Part shown: positions 8,775 to 18,168 of the stretch, one piece after another | How positions within the stretch are numbered: position 1 is the stretch's first letter | How the letters are laid out: the number at the start of each line of letters is the position of its first letter | Assembly (NCBI GenBank): GCA_949825045.1 | Contig: OX463816.1 | Coordinates: forward strand, 15,867,579-15,931,578 | Direction of reading: 5' to 3' | DNA: 64,000 nucleotides | Source: Argyresthia goedartella | Lineage: Eukaryota; Arthropoda; Insecta; Lepidoptera; Argyresthiidae | Program-made: the position numbers and the translations under genes | Notes under the pieces: generated by a model | What the model was told of the DNA's origin: nothing | What the model saw: the letters and a program-made list of their open reading frames with translations, nothing else | Databases searched by the model: none

Positions 8775-9700
8775 CTAACGCGGTCTGTTGACGCGAGGGC
8801 GTAATCGGAGAGAATATCCATGACTTAGTGCCATATCTGCCCCTGCTCCATCCACCCCTTCATCGTCCGATGGAGCTGGTCTTTCCACATGAGAGGTCGG
8901 CTCAATCGGCAATGGTGATGGTGGCGGTAGTTGTGGTGGCGGCGCATCCACCAACTCCACGCTCGCGTCATCAGTGCGTGTCACCTCTGGTAACAGAGGT
9001 GATGCATGAAAATCGGAGGTGCGAGTGAGCGAAAATCGTTTTTTTTCAACTCTTGGGTCAATAATTTGATCTAAATGTCTTCGCGTCATTCCTCTAGTAG
9101 GCACATCTATATTAAATGATGCCGGTCCTACCTGTTCACTCACTCGACCCTTAACCCATTTGTTATTTCTTCGAGAATAATTTCTAACAAAAACATCATC
9201 ACCAACGGATACATGCCGACGCGTGCCGCCAGCTCGCTCGCACTGCTCGCCCTGGCTCGCCATCACGCGACCCGCAGCCTGTGCCGGCGCCGGCGCGGGA
9301 AACAGCGCGTCGAGGCGCCCGCGCAGATGCCGACCCAGCATCAAAACTGCGGGTGCTACGCCCGTAGTGGCATGCTCACAGTTACGATAATGAAACAGCA
9401 TTTTACTTAATGCCTGATTTATATCTACTCCTTCATAGCATGCCTTTTTACTACAATTCTTGACCGTTTTGACAGCATTCTCTGCCGCCCCTGAGGTCGG
9501 TAAGGACTGGTCAAGATATGATACAACATGATACAACAGTCGAGCAAGAGAATATCCATGACTTAGTGCCATATCTGCCCCTGCTCCATCCGGATGGAGC
9601 AGGGGCAGATATGGCACTAAGTCATGGATATTCTCTTTGCAACTAAGGGTTGACTGTAATTTTGTAATCGCCGCATATTCGTATACCACCTCATTTTTTA
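8775..9700 (-). pseudogene. G1 integrase C-terminal region with inverted duplication
   Basis: The minus-strand frame 8775-9689 contains an integrase tail: SGAAENAVKTVKN..., a helical region (KMLFHYRNCEHATTGVAPAVLMLGR), and an SH3-like C-terminal domain (DVFVRNYSRRNNKWVKGRV). The catalytic core with the D,D-35-E residues is not present. The residues GADMALSHGYSL occur twice, once at the genuine C-terminus and once at the start of the frame. The second copy arises from the palindrome at 9546-9637, so the upstream part of this frame is an artefact of rearrangement. The intact protein would join LTR cDNA to host DNA. Confidence 0.7.
9546..9637. repeat. 92-bp perfect palindrome, copied from the integrase 3' end
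   Basis: Left arm 9546-9591 and right arm 9592-9637 are perfect reverse complements with no spacer (centre CC|GG). The same 45 bases occur a third time at 8809-8853, their normal place at the end of the integrase frame. This signature fits template switching during reverse transcription. Confidence 0.9.
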
Positions 9701-9703
9701 ATA

Positions 9704-10383
9704 ATTGGCACTATCGGAGTTCCATAATCGGATTGATCTACTCTCATAATAGTACCTTCAGTCTCGAGGCGCATAAGCTCTTTTTCTACTCGCTCACGTA
9801 AGGCTAACGGTTAATTACGTGCTTTGTAAAATATTGGTTCTTTATCTTTTAGTTTCAAAGTGAACTGTTTTGTACAAGTTCCTAAGCCAGAAGCAAAAAC
9901 ATCAGCGAATTCCTTGGCTAGATTCCCAATAATCCGCCTGGACTTATCATCTTGTTCAATGTGGTTGATCCTTATTGTTATGTACCTAAGTTCCATTTCA
10001 CGTAGCCATGTCCGGCCGAGCAAAGGCGGGCCACCGCCAGGTATAATGAACAAAGGCAGCGTGCGAGATCCCGCTGCCCGCGCCTGCGCAGCCACCGCGC
10101 TCTTCTCGCCCGGCACACACACACCCACATTGATAAAACCCAGCGGAATTATCGAATTACCCGTGTATGACCGCAGTTTTGAATTATGTTTAATAATCTT
10201 ATAACTACCGAAACATTCATTATACAACTGCTGATTTATTGCTGAAATTCTACTTCCGGTATCGACTTCGAATATCAAAGGAACATTTTCAACTAGAACT
10301 TTCACTTCATATGGCTTATCTTGCGACCCGTCTACAGATAAATAAAAAAAAAACACTCCCTTCCGATTCCGAATCTTCGTCAA
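9704..10383 (-). pseudogene. G1 aspartic protease and start of RT
   Basis: The frame 9811-10383 has a retropepsin core: FEVDTGSRISAI with the DTG active site about 35 residues in, and a downstream PLLGRTWL that matches the flap/ILGR part of Ty3/gypsy proteases. It runs into the N-terminal linker of RT (EFADVFASGLGTCTK). After one stop a further RT piece (LRERVEKELMRLETEGTIMRV...GTPIVPI, about 9704-9805) is visible. Then all RT palm motifs are missing. The deletion joins this point to integrase-derived sequence near 9700. The protease would process the Gag-Pol polyprotein. Confidence 0.75.
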
Positions 10384-10411
10384 TATAGTATTGATTGCGG
10401 TGTATTACCTT

Positions 10412-11284
10412 TTACCTTCCGGCTTGCTGACTAGCACTTGTTTCGCACATGACTTTCAAATGCCCTTTTGAGCCGCACTTATCACAGTTATAGTTCTTGA
10501 ACTTGCACTTGTCAGCCGAATGTTGCTGCTTGCCACACCTCCAGCATGGTTGGCGTGACGTGTTGACGCGCGGCCTGCTCCTAGCCGCCGCCGCGCCAAG
10601 TCGATGTAGGCCCGCGCCTTGGCCCTCAGCACCTAAAGCGTCCGAGAGACCAGCGCCTGCGCCTCCGCCCTCAGCGCCTGCCGCGCCCGAGGGACCAGCG
10701 CCCGTGCCCGCGCCCGACGCCGCCCTTCCGCCCGAGCCGCCCGCAGACTCCACCGCGTGACGTTCAGCAGCCTCCAGCGCCAGCGCCAGTTCAACAGCCC
10801 TCATATATGTCAATTCCGCCTCCACAAAAAGACGACTGCGCATCAACTCGCTCGCGAGACCCGAAACAAATTGATCCCTAAAGTTGGTCTCAAGAGTCGC
10901 ACCAAAATTGCATGTACTGGCGAGATGTTTTAAACATTGCAGGTAGATGCTCAAACTCTCACCCGGCACCTGGCGCCGCTGCCTAAAGATGTGCCGCTCT
11001 GCGATCTCTGACCTCTTCGGCTTCAGATGGTCTTTAACAATGCGCACCAACTCATCATAGCTTTTTGGCTCTGGTGCATCCGGCGCACAAAGGTCATACA
11101 TAAGGTCGTAGGTCGCTTCGCCTACCAAAGTTATCAAAGTGGCCACTTGTTTAGCGGGCTCAATAGCATTGAGCGCCATGAATTGATTCATACGATTTAC
11201 GTAATGCGTCCATTTTCGTGATGCCAAATCGAAATTATCAATTTTCCAATAGGCATGATGACCGTTAACACGCGCGTATCTCAC
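10412..11284 (-). CDS. G1 Gag (capsid and zinc-knuckle nucleocapsid)
   Basis: A 290-residue uninterrupted frame beginning soon after the 5' LTR. Residues ~10-170 look like a Ty3/gypsy capsid (DLASRKWTHYVNRMNQFMAL, ERHIFRQRRQVPGESLSIYL, FRDQFVSGL). Residues ~175-240 are a Gly/Ala-rich linker. A zinc-knuckle pair follows (CWRCGKQQHSADKC, then CDKCGSKGHLKVMC, residues ~247-281). The protein packages element RNA into particles. The capsid part is uninterrupted here, whereas the paralogue at 32957-33785 has stops. It is possible that this non-autonomous element still expresses Gag. Confidence 0.8.
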   Translation of the reverse strand: MRYARVNGHHAYWKIDNFDLASRKWTHYVNRMNQFMALNAIEPAKQVATLITLVGEATYDLMYDLCAPDAPEPKSYDELVRIVKDHLKPKRSEIAERHIFRQRRQVPGESLSIYLQCLKHLASTCNFGATLETNFRDQFVSGLASELMRSRLFVEAELTYMRAVELALALEAAERHAVESAGGSGGRAASGAGTGAGPSGAAGAEGGGAGAGLSDALGAEGQGAGLHRLGAAAARSRPRVNTSRQPCWRCGKQQHSADKCKFKNYNCDKCGSKGHLKVMCETSASQQAGR

Positions 11285-11338
11285 AAATTACTATCACAAC
11301 TGAATCGCCACGCACATTTAATTAAATTCATCGTCGCC

Positions 11339-11444
11339 AGTGCGATATGCGTAGGGAAACAACGGAGGCTGTTATAGAACTGGTTTATTGGCGAACGCAC
11401 AAGCGGCCGGATAGTGCTTAGAGCTATATTATATACATACCCAA
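11339..11444 (-). repeat. G1 5' LTR, split by BEL-A
   Basis: The first 106 bp on the plus strand of the 108-bp LTR. The last two bases (CA) lie at 16359-16360 beyond BEL-A and its target duplication. The sum, 108, equals the 3' LTR length exactly. Confidence 0.8.
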
Positions 11445-12013
11445 TGAATAATTTTCCACGCCTACCGAACGGCGTGGAATCCGAAGGAGAGTGGGCCTTT
11501 GCCAGCACGTGAGAGAAAAGTGAGTTGAATGATTGTTACTGACCTTTGTCTCCGTAGACAGGAAATCGAAAGCTCGATTCGAGACGGGAATTCGGGAAAA
11601 GGGCACATTTTGGGATAGGATATGGAGCGAATCTCACTGTCGCTGCCGACGCTGTCGCCGGCGTGCTGCCTGCCGTCACGTGGAGTCGCCGCTACCGATA
11701 CGACGATGTCCAATCCACAGGGATCACTTGACCGCTGACGCGAATCTACTTATTTCCGGACGATGTAGATGATTAACACTCCGACCAGGCCCGACGCCTG
11801 TATTTGGTGATTGGTACACCGAAATACCAATCAATGGCACGACGCCTGAGCAGACATGTAGTTCTCCCGATGAGAAAAAAGATAACCTCCAATTTTTTTC
11901 TCTCGTTGGTACGAGTGACAGCTGCGGTCCGTTTCCGCTTAGTGATGTCCCGATTACTCGCGGTCGATCCGCGCAACAAAAACCGGTGCGTTCCGAAGCA
12001 TAAATTTTAAACA
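11445..12013 (-). repeat. BEL-A 3' LTR
   Basis: 569 bp, a direct repeat of 15785-16353 with 11 substitutions and no indels seen by eye. It abuts a purine/pyrimidine tract (GGTGAC in element sense) resembling the one at the same place in BEL-B. Confidence 0.9.
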
Positions 12014-12119
12014 GTCACCCGCCCGGACAGGCCCGAACCTGTCCCTAATCAATAGGAAGGCGAGAAAGTGTTGCGACCGCTCTCTTGAGGACCGAGTCCC
12101 CCACCTTGACTTCTGCTGA

Positions 12120-12860
12120 TCAAGGCGTGCCATCCCGACCCGTGTACAAATTGACTATCCGTCCTCGTCTCCATCTCAATGATGGCAGGTTCGAATCCTT
12201 AATCAGCACCAAATCACCGACTTGAGGGGGGCTCGTCCGGTCAGTCCACTTAAGGCGCTGCTGCAAGATGTGCAAGTAATCAAGGGACCACCGTTTCCAA
12301 AAATCTTGAGCCATCTGCTGCAACATCTGCCACCTAGTTAACCGACTTAACTTAACATCACCGAATGGGTATTCTGGCAGGGTGTTAAGGGGCTGACCTA
12401 TCAGGAAGTGAACCCGGCGTCAACGCTTCCAAATCATTTGGATCCGAACTGAGCGGGCACAACGGACGCAAGTTCAGTGTCATTTCAATTTTACAGAACA
12501 GCGTCGCAAGCTCTTCAAAGCGTAGAGAGGTCTCACCGATGATCCTCGTCAGGTGCGACTTAGCCGATTTAACCGCAGCCTCAAAAATTCCTCCCCAATG
12601 AGGACATCCCGGCGGACTGAAAACCCATTCAATCCCACGTCGGGAGCAAGCCGTACCGATGGCGTCCTGCTCATTGACCCGCCGATCGGGTCGTCGTATT
12701 TTGCCCTCCGGGGTCCTCAAGACCGCGTGATGGGGCATGAAGCAGTGGTCTTTACGCTTCCAGTCGATACCCGAAATCGACATGTGGCCGAGCGACTCGT
12801 ATTCCCGCATGAAGTCGACGTACTTCTGCCGGAAAATCCCGTCACGCTTCATGCGTCGTT
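12120..12860 (-). pseudogene. BEL-A pol fragment: RT start fused to integrase end, plus DUF5641
   Basis: The frame 12385-12864 starts with the RT-leading segment (FRQKYVDFMREYESLGHM, HHAVLRTPEGKIR) and passes without a stop into integrase (SRRGIEWVFSPPGCPHWGG, KIEMTLNLRPLCPLSSDPND). The junction is near 12690-12700. BEL-B has about 2 kb of RT, RNase H and integrase core at this position. A frameshift near 12390 then leads to the frame 12120-12326 (FWKRWSLDYLHILQQR, PPQVGDLVLIKDSNLPSLRWRRGRI), the DUF5641 domain ending BEL pol. The in-frame fusion may have been produced by recombination within or between templates. Confidence 0.75.
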
Positions 12861-12869
12861 CCATCGACA

Positions 12870-13352
12870 GAAGCCGCGTCTCGGCTGCATGGTGTGAACT
12901 GCCCAGCGGCGGGCGATCACTCCAAAATGGAAGACGTGTGAGAAATCGACCTGACCGAGGCGACCAGTATTGTTCCGATAAAACTATTCACACTCTTCTT
13001 CAACCGGGTCCAACCGGCGGACCGTAGGTGGTTCCTCCACCTCCCAAAACTTCTGTATCACCTCCGAGAGTACAGAACCGAATAAGGGACTACGAGTCGC
13101 TAGGCGTGGGGCAGCCGGCATGACCGGACCCATTACCGCATGGCCCAGTCTGGTGTTGACCGAAACCAGACCAGTCGCCTGCAACACGTGGACACCTGGC
13201 ACTAACAGGTATCCCAAGGCATCGACACCCAATAAAATATCTACTGGGCCCGGAATATCGAACTCCGGGTCAGCCAGTGACAACCCAGCGACCAACTGTT
13301 GCACCGAGGGCGACAACAGTACGTGAGGGTGTGAGCCCATCACATTAGGCAT
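12870..13352 (-). pseudogene. BEL-A protease (DUF1758) C-terminal part
   Basis: Minus-strand frame 12984-13352 with the conserved BEL/Pao protease tail: LADPEFDIPGPVDILLGVDA followed by TRLGHAVMGPV and EVIQKFWEVEEPPTVRR. The stop after EEECE falls where BEL-B reads leucine. Beyond it the spacer to RT is recognisable (TGRLRSGRF-like, about 12870-12970) although frameshifted. The N-terminal half with the DSGA active site is missing, replaced by the gag-derived frame upstream. It would cleave the polyprotein if whole. Confidence 0.7.
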
Positions 13353-13360
13353 GGCTAATG

Positions 13361-15117
13361 CTATGCCACCGGTGGCATATCAGACCGCATGTACATCAGG
13401 GGGTCCCAACCCGCATAATAGGCCCCTCGCTCTCCCGGTACCCGACCATACCGGACTGTGAACGGTGTGCCCGGTGGCCACCGTGGATGGAGGGGGGAGA
13501 GCGGATCCAACCTGGGGCGCTCTAGGAATGGGGGCGACATCCGACTGTTCGCCTCCCTGTTCGCCTTCCAGAGCGACGGGCAGGGTGGCGCAGAAGGTGG
13601 TGGGCTCCCAGCCTTCGCACCACTCATAGGTGCCATCTGACACCCGCCCGTAACAGGCGGTGAGCCAGCGGCCCGAAGTCCTCGCTGACCCTGGACAGCG
13701 GCGACCGAACCCCGGATATCCCGCCTGTTACCCCCCGCGCTGCCCCCTCCCCCTCGGGGGGGGTCCCGTTCGCGGGTAGCCCAGTCACCCCGTTGGTGAC
13801 TCCCGTTGCCCGGAGGGGGACTGGGTCCGGCCCTGGTTGGGCCCTGTGACCGACCAGCCTGAGTCCGGCCCTGGTGACTATCCGAAGGGCCTGACCGGTT
13901 CAGGCACAACACGTTGTGGTGTTTGCCACCGCAGCACCCACAGGGGGACGCGCGTGAGCACTCGCTCAGCGGGTGCGGCCTCAAACAACCGAAACACAAT
14001 CGGTGGCGGAAGACCACCTTCCTGCGGGCAGCCACACCGAGCGCCATAAAGTTGGCGCAACTGGTCACTTCATGACCGGCACTGTCGCAGTGCACACAGC
14101 CGTCACCCGACGGCGCGGCACTCAAAACGCCAAATTGTTTTGACCGCCCACCCCCCCGTGGGGGTGGGGGGCGCGGCCCCTCCCGCATCCGCGCGGGTTG
14201 GCGCTGCACACTGGCCTCCGAATCCATGGTATCGCATCGCCTGCATTCACCCTCCAAGAAATCCGTTAATTGGACGAGCGTGGGCAGTTCCGAGTTACTG
14301 CTCCCAGCAGCTGTTCAAAACGACTTTGAACAGCTGCAGGCAACCGTGACAAAACCATATATAATACGATATATGACCATTGGTCTACCGGCAGACCAAG
14401 GTTCTGAAGGGCCTTAGTGGCCACCAGCACAGGGTTGAGCACCTGTACCCGGATGTCAACATCCCGGGTTACTCTTGGGATGCTGAACAGCTTCCCCAGC
14501 TGCGCATCAACCAATCGCCGTTTGTGTTGGTAGCGGTCAAACAATATGACCCGGGCAATCTCATAATTGCCCGCCGTAACCGTTAGGTGACCGACCAACT
14601 CCTTCGGTTCACCCCGCAGTGCCATCAATAGTTGGGCCAACTTGTAGGCGCTGTCCAGGTCGTCCCGACCGTGGACCAAGCTATCGAATAAATTTATGAA
14701 TGCCGGCCACTCATCAATTGCCCCACCGAAGGCCGGAATCTCCAGGTGTGGCAGCCGTCCCACAACACCCTTAGGGGGCGGGTCTCCGCTACCCTCCCCG
14801 CGGTCATCCCGACGCGACCGCTTAATTATTTCGGCGCGACGCTCGATGTCGCCCAAGCACTCCATCGCTTGGTCAGCATCCGCGCAGAGCTGCTTCACTG
14901 CAGCCACCGAGGCCTCATCCGTAAGCCCGAGGGCTTCAGCCTCCGCAGCCAGCCGACACACCTTCCCGACGCGTGTCATTGCGTCCTCCACACGCTTGAG
15001 CAGGACATCGTCCATGTCAGGTCGCTCCACATACTTGTGAGTATGGGCGAGCCATCTCATCTCCTCACGGACGCCATACCGCAGTACCGTCAAGGGTGAA
15101 GGTGCCATGGTTACCAA
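13361..15117 (-). pseudogene. BEL-A Gag (DUF1759 and zinc knuckle), one frameshift
   Basis: The first frame, 14266-15117 (Met at 15117), contains the DUF1759 gag core: LPHLEIPAFGGAIDEWPAFI, LFDSLVHGRDDL, YKLAQLLMALRGEPKELV and the helical region to SRFEQLLG. A frameshift near 14260 moves to 13361-14257. That frame holds a Pro/Gly-rich tail with zinc-binding cysteines (CVHCDSAGHEVTSC, CFGCLRPHPLSEC, CGCCGGKHHNVLC). The layout parallels the uninterrupted BEL-B Gag at 49523-51301. GC content is far above the surroundings. Confidence 0.8.
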
Positions 15118-15784
15118 TTCAATTGTTTCTGGTCCTATGCTTCACTACCGAACTAAGCACAGCCAGAGACCAGCACTTTCCCGTCAGCGCTGGGCACAGA
15201 AATTAAAACTAAGTTGTAAAAACCAGGGCAACCACTAAAACAATTAAATCCTAAACAATATTTAATATGGTCGCCCTGTGGACATACACCTTATAATATA
15301 CACTCTAAATCAATTAGAGAATGCCACCATAAAACACAATACAAAAATAACCCACAAAACTTGATTATGAAAACAATACAAAATATTAAGTGGCTTCTTA
15401 TGAACCACACTTCCTTTGAGGTCAGCAAATCAGCTTAATACCCCTTAAATAGCCCGACCCTGCTTTGTAAACCGAAATAACACTGTAGGACTATAGAACC
15501 CGACGTTCTACCGCAAGTAATACAATCTAGGCTTCGCAGAATGACTGTTCAATGTTTTATGCGCAACAACAGTAGTTTCCGACTACAAATTTATAACAAC
15601 TGTTAACTAAATTGGCGCTTATACTTTCACTTACCGAAAATGAACTTTAATCGTGGTATACCGACCACAGACTCATTGCCGACTTGAGCCAATCTGAGAT
15701 ATTCTTTTCTCCCAACTACAATGTGACAAAGGCAACCGTGAATCGATGATTTCCCACTAGGAAAACCGCGCTCCTGCTACCAAA
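15118..15784 (-). other. BEL-A 5' leader
   Basis: Non-coding, AT-rich leader between 5' LTR and gag. The bases next to the LTR (GCTACCAAA on the plus strand) recur at the same place in BEL-B and so mark the primer-binding site. Confidence 0.6.
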
Positions 15785-16353
15785 TGAATAATTTTCCACG
15801 CCGACCGAACGGCGTGGAATCCGAAGGGGAGTGCGCCTTTGCCAGCACGTGAGAGAAAAGTGAGTTGAATGATTGTTACTGACCTTTGTCTCCGTAGACA
15901 GGAAATCGAAAGCTCGATTCGAGACGGGAATTCGGGAAAAGGGCACAGTTTGGGATAGGATATGGAGCGAATCTCACTGTCGCTGCCGACGCTGTCGCCG
16001 GCGTGCTGCCTGCCGTCACGTGGAGTCGCCGCTACCGATACGACGATGTCCAATCCACAGGGATCACTTGACCGCTGACGCGAATCTACTTATTTCCCGA
16101 CGATGTAGATGATTAACACTCCGACCAGGCCCGACGCCTGTATTTGGTGATTGGTACACCGAAATACCAATCAATGGCACGACGCCTTAGCAGACATGCT
16201 GTTCTCCCGATGAGAAAAACGATAACCTCCAATTTTTTCCTCTCGTTGGTACGAGTGACAGCTGCGGTCCGTTTCCGCTTAGTGATGTCCCGATTACTCG
16301 CGGTCGATCCGCGCAACAAAAACCGGTGCGTTCCGAAGCATAAATATTAAACA
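15785..16353 (-). repeat. BEL-A 5' LTR
   Basis: 569 bp, partner of 11445-12013. The right edge reads TTAAACA followed by the CCCAA duplication. Confidence 0.9.
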
Positions 16354-16365
16354 CCCAACAGAAGT

Positions 16366-16790
16366 TGAAGACTCTTTTTGTACAGTTGAAAACACTTTAC
16401 TTGATAATAATGGAATACAATCTGAAACTAGTCTGTTATGGTAGATTTAGGTGTTACGGCGAATAAGTAAGTTGAACTGCATTATATTAGTAGGTATAAT
16501 ACAATTATATAGAGACTAGAACGTGCTGATAATGCCGTGTTTGCATTGTACAAGGTTGGCTTGTACATGCTCCCGAGGGAAAAGTTAACTTAGTGCTAAA
16601 CCCAACAAAAAATAAGCTCTCTAATTTTATTTTAATTTTAAATATTTATAATCAATTAATGTACAATTTAATATAAATTCACTGCCCTAGACCCTCCATT
16701 CATCATAACTAACTGATCACTTCACTTATTGTTGCATAATCTATTATAACCTCACACACAAGCACAATGGACCTATAAGCTGAGCTGCAG
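16366..16790. other. Spacer with a dispersed repeat
   Basis: No gene recognised. About 16465-16575 (AAGTAAGTTGAACTGCA...GCATTTGCATTGTACAAGG) recurs at 56905-57000, so it is part of an unnamed dispersed repeat. Confidence 0.5.
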
Positions 16791-16796
16791 AAGAAT

Positions 16797-17575
16797 ATGG
16801 ATGAAATCACGGAGACCTTCAGTGAGCTGATGGGGAAGTACGAGCAGGAACTGCATGCAGCCACACCTACTCCAGGACCCCAGGACATCACCAAGCTGAC
16901 ACGTGAGTTCTCGGACTTCAAGTCTCTCGTGTGGAAGAGCCTCGGGATGCTGAAGACTTCACAGCAGCTTCTCACCCTCGGGCTCGACCGGCACGAGACC
17001 GCTGCGAGGCGTAAGGTGCTGCTGGTGCACGGTGTGCAAGAGGCGGTCAAAGAGGAAGCAGACGTCATTTTGAAGGGTGTGCTCACGGACCGCCTCAAGG
17101 TGTCTGCAGAGTGCCTCCGCGACTTGAAGGTGGTGCATAGGCTGGGTGCCAAGGGGACGAAATCTCGGCCGCTGCTTGTACGCTTTGCAACGCACACAGC
17201 GCGCAATGAAGTTTGGAGTCTGAAGAAGGAGCTCAGGGGCTCGGGTATTACTGTGTCCGAGATCTTGACCAAATCCAAATATGGTATCTTCATTGCAGCA
17301 CGCAAGCATTTCGGAGTGAGCAACACTTGGACTTCTGATGGCAAGATACACCTGTTGCTGCCTGACGGGTCGCGGCAAAAGCTTGAGTGTTGGGCGGATT
17401 TACGGCCGCTAGGGGCTTCCGCCCCCTTATCGACACTCTGACCTAAGTTTCCCAGCAAGGAGGCCCCCTTGCCTACCGGCATTGGGAAGAAACTAGCTGC
17501 GGGGACTACAGCTGGCTCCGCCAAAGGCGCAGTTACCAGGCGACAGGCGGCTCAGACGCAGATCAAGAAGAAGTA
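16797..17575 (+). pseudogene. LINE L1 ORF1 (RRM-like nucleic-acid-binding protein)
   Basis: Frame 16797-17441 (214 residues) then, after one in-frame TGA at 17439-17441, a continuation to TAA at 17573-17575 rich in Lys/Ala/Gly. N-terminal ~65 residues are helical (coiled-coil-like). Residues ~75-175 form an RRM-type domain with RKVLLVHGVQE as the first strand and RPLLVRFATHTARNEVW plus DGKIHLLLPDG near the end. This is the layout of Jockey/L1-type ORF1 proteins and of baculovirus FP25K-like proteins. It precedes the ORF2 of the same element by about 600 bp. There is an in-frame stop upstream of the chosen Met, so Met at 16797 is the first usable start. Confidence 0.75.
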
Positions 17576-18168
17576 AGGTTAGGTTCGTCTGTCCGCAAGC
17601 CAGTGGTCATTTGGCTGTGTTAACTTTTTATTTGCGAGGTATTAGCACTTTTTCTTTGTGTCCAAGAGTCTACAGTATAATTTTCGGTTCTTTAGACATT
17701 ACGACATGGTAGGTCTGTCACTGTTTTTTTTTTTTACTTTTCATTGTGCACGCATCTGCGTCTGTGTATTTTTTAACAGTGGGATCGAAACGCAAACCTC
17801 AAACTTTGTACTTAATTATTTTTAAAGTGTTGTCAAAATGTTTGCGTTGCGTCGGGCTCAATGTCGCGGTCCTTTTTGCGTTTACCTCGCCGTGGCCTAA
17901 CTTCCAAAAAATTTTTCATGTTATGTTCTATTTTATGTTTCTGTGCCTTCACTGTCCGCTGCCCAGTTGTTAATTTATTTTATCCTGTGTGTTGTTTATA
18001 ACTGAATGAAGTAGGTTTTCTGCTTACTTCAGCAATCGTGGTCTGGCAATGGGTCTAGGTCATCCCGTTAAGTTATTTACTAGTTTTTTTTTTGTTGTTT
18101 TATTAACATTTACATTATTGTAGTATATATTTTTATACATATATCTATATTATTTACCTATATATAGT
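17576..18168. other. L1 inter-ORF spacer
   Basis: No credible coding sequence. T-rich tracts and a TATATATAG stretch precede the ORF2 start at 18169. Confidence 0.5.

Larger units (their letters stand above)
11445..16353 (-). mobile_element. BEL/Pao retrotransposon BEL-A, internally deleted
   Basis: A 4909-bp minus-strand element with 569-bp LTRs (11445-12013 and 15785-16353) that begin TGTTTAA and end TTCA in element sense. Order from the right is 5' LTR, AT-rich leader, gag, protease, start of RT, then directly integrase C-terminal part and DUF5641, 3' LTR. RT palm, RNase H and the integrase core are deleted. Gene order and sequence follow BEL-B (45073-52482) closely. The LTRs differ at 11 sites by eye (about 2 percent). 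Confidence 0.85.
11440..16358. repeat. CCCAA target duplication of BEL-A
   Basis: CCCAA at 11440-11444 and at 16354-16358, directly outside the two BEL-A LTRs. A 5-bp duplication is usual for BEL/Pao. Confidence 0.8.
8614..16360 (-). mobile_element. Ty3/gypsy-type LTR retrotransposon G1, internally deleted, hosting BEL-A
   Basis: Minus-strand LTR element with 108-bp LTRs beginning TGTTGGGTATG and ending CGCACT. The downstream PBS-like region begins GGCGACGA, and a purine-rich tract (AAGTAAGGAGG) precedes the 3' LTR. Order on the minus strand is 5' LTR, gag, protease, the first residues of RT, then directly the integrase C-terminus and 3' LTR. RT, RNase H and most of integrase are absent. Without BEL-A it is about 2.8 kb. 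The two LTRs differ at one base by eye, so it is young but non-autonomous. A second copy of its 5' part lies at 32788-33785 on the plus strand. Confidence 0.75.
8609..16365. repeat. GAAGT target duplication of gypsy-type element G1
   Basis: GAAGT lies at 8609-8613 outside the left LTR and at 16361-16365 outside the right end, which is reached only after the nested BEL element is passed. This 5-bp duplication fixes the outer limits of G1. Confidence 0.7.

Noticed and set aside
9213..9410. Plus-strand frames across 8.8-11.2 kb and 13.4-14.6 kb
   Set aside because: They lie opposite GC-rich gag/integrase coding sequence and show no domain; they are shadows of the minus-strand genes.
8775..9689. 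A 304-residue protein taken as one unit
   Set aside because: Its upstream end comes from an inverted copy of its own C-terminus (palindrome 9546-9637), so the full frame is not a natural protein.
16709..17524. Long minus-strand frame (271 residues) opposite L1 ORF1
   Set aside because: The plus-strand frame has a recognisable RRM-like domain and the right place in the LINE; the antisense frame has none.
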